Of a stretch of 11,549 bases of DNA, positions 7,143 to 11,549 are shown one piece after another. The notes below the pieces were generated by a model. That model was not told where the DNA came from. It did not search any database and saw only the letters and a program-made list of their open reading frames with translations. Source of the stretch: Discostella pseudostelligera (taxonomy: Eukaryota > Bacillariophyta > Thalassiosirophyceae > Thalassiosirales > Thalassiosiraceae); contig JALLBK010001168.1 in the NCBI GenBank assembly GCA_036940085.1, positions 1-11,549 of the forward strand, in the 5' to 3' direction. Position 1 is the stretch's first letter. Each line of letters starts with the position of its first letter. Position numbers and translations under genes: made by a program.

Positions 7143-7617
7143 ATGCCGTCATCACCACCAAGAGAAGGAGGTATCAAAGGGTTTCTCACCCGCGCGGGAT
7201 CATCATTCCTTGCCGGTGGATTGTACGTCAAGGAAAAATCATGGACGGTAGCAAAAATGGCGGGCAATATTGGATTTATGGTCGCGACGACATCCATTGT
7301 CGTTCTTATGCCACTTATATTTGAGATTATGAGGGAGGGTCAAGTGAGTATTATTGAGTTATGTTCTTGGTTCGAAAAGTGATCAGATGTTGTGGAGTTT
7401 TCTTGTCATGGCCTTTTTTCATCCCAATTTTCACTCGACATCGATGTCGTGCTTATCCCAAAACTCAAATATTCTTATATTCGTGTAGATGATCGAAACT
7501 GATAAATTACATGTAAAGGAATTAAGACAGCAAGGATATTCGGATAATCAACTGAGAGAGTTGGGATTCCCTGCGGTTGCATTGGGGCAAGCACCAGCAG
7601 TTCTGAAATCACCTTAG
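7143..7617 (+). CDS. Tom22-like mitochondrial import receptor subunit, two exons
   Basis: Exons 7143-7343 and 7489-7617 join cleanly in phase 0 to a 109-residue protein. A short N-terminal part (S-F-L-A-G-G-L-Y-V-K-E-K-S-W-T-V-A-K) leads into one membrane helix (about 40-60) with the Tom22 pattern: A-T-T within the helix, then M-P-L-I-F-E-I-M-R-E-G-Q. Family knowledge: Tom22 spans the outer mitochondrial membrane, receives presequence proteins and organises the TOM complex; proline in the helix and the following acidic-basic motif are conserved. The acidic cytosolic domain of fungal Tom22 is absent here, as in the short plant form Tom9. The C-terminal intermembrane-space part (E-L-R-Q-Q-G-Y-S-D-N-Q-L-R-E-L-G-F) comes from exon 2. 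Homology is judged by pattern only. It shares a promoter with a mitochondrial carrier, fitting its role. Confidence 0.68.
7344..7488 (+). other. Spliceosomal intron, 145 bp, in the Tom22-like gene
   Basis: The donor is GTGAGT right after the G-Q codons and the acceptor is TTCGTGTAG ending at 7488. Splicing joins G-Q to M-I-E-T-D-K in phase 0 and extends the protein by 42 residues. Reading through instead gives a stop after about 12 residues. Confidence 0.8.
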
Positions 7618-7818
7618 ACTAGTGACGAGTTGGGTGGGTGTGGCAAATAACAATTTCGGTGGATCAAGCACACACCACACACAATACAACGCAAATTGTG
7701 TAATCTTCAGTCGGTAATCAATTGGAAGTGGAAAGTGGAATTGAAAAGTGAATTGAAGTTCGTTAGAGGAAAGAATTATCAACCGACAAACATGAATGAG
7801 GAATTCGCGTCAATTCCG

Positions 7819-9177
7819 TCACATTGTCCAACAGTCATTGTTCCCTGATTCTACACATATCTCCATCTCCACTAATGCTTCGAGCTCAATAAAATAGCTC
7901 TCAAATATATTTTTCATCTTGCAAACCAAATCACATTCCACATCCTCGTCGCCTCCAACATCTTCATCCTTGAATCCCTCACCGCTTAATTCACGGAAAC
8001 TCTTCACCGTAGCTGGAACTCCGCTCACTCTCGCTAGCTCTGGCACTTCCTTCGTTACGATACTCTTCGCTGTAACAACTGCTCCCTTTCCAACCCGAAT
8101 ATTCCCAAGCACCGTGGCACCGCAGTGTAGAATTACTCCATCTTCGACTTTGGGATGACGATCTCCAACCTCCTTGCCAGTGCCGCCGAGAGTTACACCC
8201 TGAAGTATCGCGACATCTTTCCCCACTCTAGCGGTTTCACCTATTACCACTCCACCCCCAACACTCAGATAAATCCCCCCATCCATCTCTGCTGCTGGAT
8301 GTATGTCCGCCGCATATCGACTTGAGATCGTCGATTGCATGTAATATGCCAAGCCAGTACGCCCCGCTTGCCATAGTCGATGAGCAACACGATAACATAC
8401 CAAGGCGTGTAGACCCTGGTGAAACAGTAATGCATTTAACGCAGTAGAATCTTCGGATGGTTTACGATTCACCGAAGCAATTACATCTAGATGAATATTC
8501 ATCTCGTCACTTAAACGCAATTGATCGAGCACCAACGCCTGGAGAGCAGTGGCTGGCATTAATTCAGTGGCAATCTCGTGACTGACAATGCTTGCTAGTG
8601 CAGCTATCAATGAAGGATGACGCAAGACATGTTGATACAATTGTGTTCCAGCATCAGGTTCGTGATTTAAGGTATGCTCCGCTTCCAACCGTATCTGCGA
8701 CCACAGCGGATCTGGAAGTTGTCGTCGTAGGAATCGTAAGTGACGAAATGGTTCATCTATATAATTTTGCTGTTGTCCTTCGCCGCCCCATTCGTTTGTT
8801 AAGTGTTCTTGGTCATGCCTCGATAAAAAATCAGTAAAATCTCTCTCGCTCATTGCAGGGATGAGATTTGATACATATGAATGGCTAGGTGATCGATACT
8901 GTCGCTCGTCGTTGCCGAAGCCAATTTGGGTCGCTGATTGTGAGGAATCATAATGTTCTTCCCATACATCACTAATCGAGAGGGAAGCATGGTCGACTAT
9001 GATCGAGTGCAATAGTCTTGTGCTACTTCTATGATGTCTGCTGGGTGAACCAGCAAACGAGAGGGCGGAGGCCACATGAACATGGTATGCCGAATCAGCA
9101 TGATAGATGATGAAAAGTAAAATCACACCGCGAAACGACGATTGAGGTATTACTCTCTGGTAATCACAAGTCGACAT
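7819..9177 (-). CDS. Serine O-acetyltransferase homologue with altered active site
   Basis: About 452 residues from the ATG at 9177; the frame runs further only to a TTG. An N-terminal hydrophobic stretch (G-V-I-L-L-F-I-I-Y-H-A, about 17-27) followed by V-A-S-A-L-S-F-A suggests a secretory or plastid leader. The SAT helical domain spans about 155-285 (D-P-L-W-S-Q-I-R-L-E-A-E; S-I-V-S-H-E-I-A-T-E-L; L-F-H-Q-G-L-H-A-L). The hexapeptide left-handed beta-helix follows (about 289-390), with A-D-I-H-P-A-A, G-V-V-I-G-E-T-A, L-Q-G-V-T-L-G-G-T-G-K and G-D-R-H-P-K. Family knowledge: SAT makes O-acetylserine for cysteine synthesis using a His-Asp pair (H158/D143 in E. coli CysE). Here the Asp is kept, but 15 residues on, where L-D-H-A-T-G is expected, the sequence is L-S-V-G-G-G, so the catalytic His is Val306. 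The acidic C-terminal extension ends W-T-M instead of the Ile used to bind cysteine synthase. Fold is certain; activity is doubtful. Confidence 0.87.
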   Translation of the reverse strand: MSTCDYQRVIPQSSFRGVILLFIIYHADSAYHVHVASALSFAGSPSRHHRSSTRLLHSIIVDHASLSISDVWEEHYDSSQSATQIGFGNDERQYRSPSHSYVSNLIPAMSERDFTDFLSRHDQEHLTNEWGGEGQQQNYIDEPFRHLRFLRRQLPDPLWSQIRLEAEHTLNHEPDAGTQLYQHVLRHPSLIAALASIVSHEIATELMPATALQALVLDQLRLSDEMNIHLDVIASVNRKPSEDSTALNALLFHQGLHALVCYRVAHRLWQAGRTGLAYYMQSTISSRYAADIHPAAEMDGGIYLSVGGGVVIGETARVGKDVAILQGVTLGGTGKEVGDRHPKVEDGVILHCGATVLGNIRVGKGAVVTAKSIVTKEVPELARVSGVPATVKSFRELSGEGFKDEDVGGDEDVECDLVCKMKNIFESYFIELEALVEMEICVESGNNDCWTM

Positions 9178-9554
9178 CGCTGGGTAATGGCGAGCAGGGT
9201 TGTTTGGTGAGAGCAGAGCCAAGGAGGCAGCAGGCCTTGGCCATGGTCATGGACTCGATTTGTTGATGCGGTGATGCGATGGCGATGAAAGAATCAAGAA
9301 GTCCGAAAATTCTTTTATGTCCGTTAGGAACTTTTACTCCTCGACGGAAGTAGAACCCCCCGTGTGGCTTCAGCCAGCTCGGAGAGAATGCTGCTGCCTC
9401 TGATCGTTGAGACGAGGTGGCTCCACGATGAAGTAAATAGTTGGTGAATGCAATCAATATTGGCTAACATCAATCGTCTATTCTTGAAAGGATTCGCCGT
9501 ATCAAATAGGTGCCCAGCACTACACTGAGCACAAAGAATGGTGATTCGGTTGCA
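9178..9554. other. Intergenic region between tandem SAT and aminopeptidase genes
   Basis: These 377 bp hold the upstream region of SAT and the 3' end region of the aminopeptidase. No E2F-like site is seen. An ATG in a strong context (ACCATGGCC, 9244-9242 minus) opens a frame that overlaps the SAT start in another frame and ends at 9164, so it could be an upstream ORF if the transcript starts before it. No separate gene is supported. Confidence 0.5.
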
Positions 9555-11085
9555 CTACCTAGAAGGCAACAACAATGCATTCAATTCCGCCTCTCTTTCT
9601 CTCACCGCTTTGGATGTTCCCAACCAAACTCCCGCATGCACATTGCTCTCTCTCTCCCAAAATTGTACCGGACTGCTTTCTATCTTCCCTGTCAACGCCT
9701 CGACGCCATCGGGCGTGATGAGTAGCGTATGCTCAAACTGTGCCGACCGCCCACCATCTTTTGTCGTTGCCGTCCAATCATCCGCCCACATCAAATAGCT
9801 CGCCATCCCCTCACATATCATCGGCTCAATTGTGAATGTATGACCCGGTGCCATCTTCCCCGACGGTTCCGAATTACGATAATGCAAAATGTTCGGGTTG
9901 GTATGAAATACGGATCCGATGCCATGTCCACAGAAACTTTTAACGGTAGTAAATCCACATTCGGTAACGTGATCTTCAATAATGGCACCAATATCCTTGT
10001 ACTCGTTTCCAGGCTTGACGAAAGTCATTGCCTTAACCCAACAATCGTACGTTGCCTGGAGTAATCGTCGTGCGTTGTGATCTGCGGCCTCTTCTCCCCC
10101 CACGACGAACATCTCACTGCAATCACCGTGATATCCATCGAGATAGCAGGTAATGTCGATATTGATAATATCACCTTGCTGAAGCGGTCGGTTGTCGGGT
10201 ATTCCGTGGCATATTACTTCATTGACGGACGTGCAGCAAGATTTCGGGTAGTTGTGATAGTTGAGTGGAGAAGGATACCCACCACGTTCGATAGTCGCCT
10301 CGTGAACAATTCTATCAATTTCATCACTTTGATAGCATGCAAAAAGTGGAAAGAAACAAACCGAATAATCGGTTGAGTCCCAGCGGCAAAAATGAGAAGA
10401 GAAATGAAAGTGTGAAACCAATGCAATAATCTCACGTGGTAATCCCAGCCTCAACCAACCGTCCTGCCAAATCCAACACCTCCCGTGCTGACCTCCCCGC
10501 CCTTCTCATCTTTTCAATCTCCTCTGGCTTTTTTACTTCAATAATCCATGGAAATAATGTAGGTCGAGCCTTGGGCTTACCATCTACCGCATAGTCTGGG
10601 AAGATAATCTTTTTACCCGATGAGAAGGATGGTACCGATCGTTTGGGTGATTGTAAGCCTGGACGGATGGATCCAGCGTATTTGAACTTTGAGGGTGGTT
10701 GTTTTGGTTGAATGAGTGTTGGGTTTGTTGTGGCTGCTACTGCTGCTGAGGCACTACTACTACTTGATGTTGTTATTTTGGCCGGCGCTGATGACACATC
10801 CCCTCCTCCGAAGCCCTTGGCCGATTGGGAATGTTTCTTCTTGTTCATGAAAAGAGAAGATGGTTGACGGTGACGACAACGAGTATTTTTGCATCCTAAT
10901 TGTTCGAGAACATCGTGACGGACCACCGCTGAGTCGTTCTGTCGATTACCGCTATTACTACATCGTGTTGTAATTTTTAAGGAAGGTGGAGAAAAAGCCG
11001 TTGACGAAGATGCAATGGCGATTATGATTATGACGACTATTGCTAGCATCGTCACAGATGAGTGGCTCGACACCGATGCCACCAT
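9555..11085 (-). CDS. Type I methionine aminopeptidase, plastid-targeted form, two exons
   Basis: Exons 11085-10436 and 10326-9555 join in phase 2 to 473 residues. The enzyme removes the initiator methionine from new proteins with a two-metal centre. All five metal ligands of the family are present at family spacing: Asp274 (N-I-D), Asp285 (Y-H-G-D), His351 (G-H-G-I-G), Glu384 (F-T-I-E-P) and Glu415 (Q-F-E-H-T); the substrate His257 is in C-H-G-I-P-D. The N-terminus has a hydrophobic core A-I-V-V-I-I-I-I-A-I-A then S-S-S-T-A-F-S-P-P, a diatom ASAFAP-like cleavage site with Phe at +1, followed by a Ser/Ala-rich linker (about 85-125). This points to the plastid, where Met removal from plastid-made proteins is needed. 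The K-Y-A-G-S-I-R-P-G-L motif before the catalytic domain is typical of eukaryotic type I enzymes. The catalytic domain begins near 195. Confidence 0.9.
10327..10435 (-). other. Spliceosomal intron, 109 bp, in the aminopeptidase gene
   Basis: On the minus strand the donor is AC|GTGAGA at 10435 and the acceptor is GCTATCAAAG|T at 10327. Splicing gives E-A-G-I-T-T-D-E-I-D, which is exactly the conserved aminopeptidase order. Without splicing, the stop TGA follows at once. Confidence 0.88.
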
Positions 11086-11549
11086 GCCTCTTCGGAGAGT
11101 GGTTATTAGCTGGGTAGGCGTATTGATCTACACTATCGTATCTATTGCTTTGGATATGATGCAGTAAGGAGCGTCGTCGGCGGTCGGCATCGGCATGGCG
11201 ATGGCGTCTGGGAGCTTGTTTCTTGTTGCATGTGTTAGTACGACCTCTCATGACGTGGCAATGATAGATATTTAGCGATATTTTGCACGAAGATTTCATG
11301 AAGGAATTCGCCATTTCTAACCATCGTCTGTCTGGAGTCGGAATCGTCAGGGCTGCCTGCTGCCTGGACGGCAACCACTAGTGCTAGCTGAGCATCAATC
11401 AATGATGTGCCTACTATCATTTCAGCATCCTCCGTTCCTAATAAGCCTACTTAGTATCTAGGGTGCTCATCCTCATGATCAGCATCCCCATCCCCCTGAT
11501 ATCACTGCTCCTCATTGTCTTTTGCTGGTGCTCCCCTTCCTCCTCTTCT
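11086..11549. other. Upstream region of the aminopeptidase gene and window edge
   Basis: These 464 bp contain the aminopeptidase promoter and 5' UTR. No E2F-like site or other known element was recognised. Simple GGCATC/GGCGATGG repeats lie at about 11180-11210. The far right end (about 11460-11549) is pyrimidine-rich on the plus strand, that is, purine-rich (GAGGA) on the minus strand. Confidence 0.4.
11235..11420 (-). CDS. Possible 3' exon of an unidentified gene
   Basis: A minus-strand frame, open upstream to a TAA near 11450, encodes M-I-V-G-T-S-L-I-D-A-Q-L-A-L-V-V-A-V-Q-A-A, then D-D-S-D-S-R and a mixed helix-like end R-N-G-E-F-L-H-E-I-F-V-Q-N-I-A-K-Y. Composition resembles real protein more than the other shadow frames here, and TACTAAGTAG just upstream could be a 3' splice site. 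No family is recognised, and the first exon would lie outside or at the edge of the window. It may be chance. Confidence 0.2.
   Translation of the reverse strand: MIVGTSLIDAQLALVVAVQAAGSPDDSDSRQTMVRNGEFLHEIFVQNIAKYLSLPRHERSY

Noticed and set aside
6542..7297. 251-residue minus-strand frame with a poly-Gln run
   Set aside because: It covers the carrier's N-terminus in another frame, crosses the divergent promoter and overlaps the Tom22-like exon. Its composition comes from trinucleotide repeats and E2F-like sites.
9178..9222. SAT start at 9222
   Set aside because: The codon there is TTG. The first in-frame ATG is at 9177 and gives a reasonable leader.
10958..11374. 138-residue minus-strand frame upstream of the aminopeptidase
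   Set aside because: It overlaps the well-supported aminopeptidase leader in another frame and is Arg/His-rich low-complexity sequence.

Overview
The window looks like nuclear DNA of a photosynthetic stramenopile, most likely a diatom. Genes are tightly packed, introns are few and short (109, 145 and 181 bp, all with GTGAG donors), and one gene carries a signal peptide followed by an S-T-A-F-S-P motif, like the ASAFAP-type plastid-targeting leaders of diatoms. The taxon is inferred from gene style and families; nothing in the sequence names a species.

Eight protein genes are supported, and the first seven alternate perfectly in strand. From the left: a small tRNA-like repeat and palindrome cluster (38-187) abuts the 3' end of a MATH-BTB protein gene (161-1297, minus). 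A TMEM14/FAX-type membrane protein (1665-2000, plus) diverges from it. It converges on a type II membrane O-fucosyltransferase-like protein (2264-4237, minus), which diverges from a secreted thioredoxin-like protein in two exons (4527-4713 and 4895-5310, plus). Next come a mitochondrial carrier of thiamine-pyrophosphate-carrier type (5448-6704, minus) and, divergent from it, a Tom22-like import receptor subunit in two exons (7143-7343 and 7489-7617, plus). A serine O-acetyltransferase homologue (7819-9177, minus) and a plastid-type methionine aminopeptidase in two exons (11085-10436 and 10326-9555, minus) complete the set. The last ~460 bp hold the aminopeptidase upstream region and perhaps the end of another gene.

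The strongest pattern not explained by coding is regulatory. Each of the three head-to-head promoters contains at least two E2F-like sites (TTTCCCGCC or its reverse, with some degenerate). The promoter shared by the carrier and Tom22 has four, two of them 10-base identical copies exactly 40 bp apart. The SAT and aminopeptidase upstream regions, which are not head-to-head, show none. This suggests S-phase or growth-linked control of these divergent pairs, two of which encode mitochondrial transport proteins.

The most unusual protein feature is the serine acetyltransferase. It keeps the whole left-handed beta-helix signature but has Ser-Val where the family has Asp-His, so the catalytic histidine is missing. 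A second oddity is the thioredoxin-like protein, which appears to retain only one of the two active-site cysteines. At the left edge, a 74-bp near-perfect palindrome built from tRNA D-arm-like sequence runs into the last codons of the MATH-BTB gene and may have reshaped its C-terminus. Nothing here amounts to a clear new defence or mobile system.
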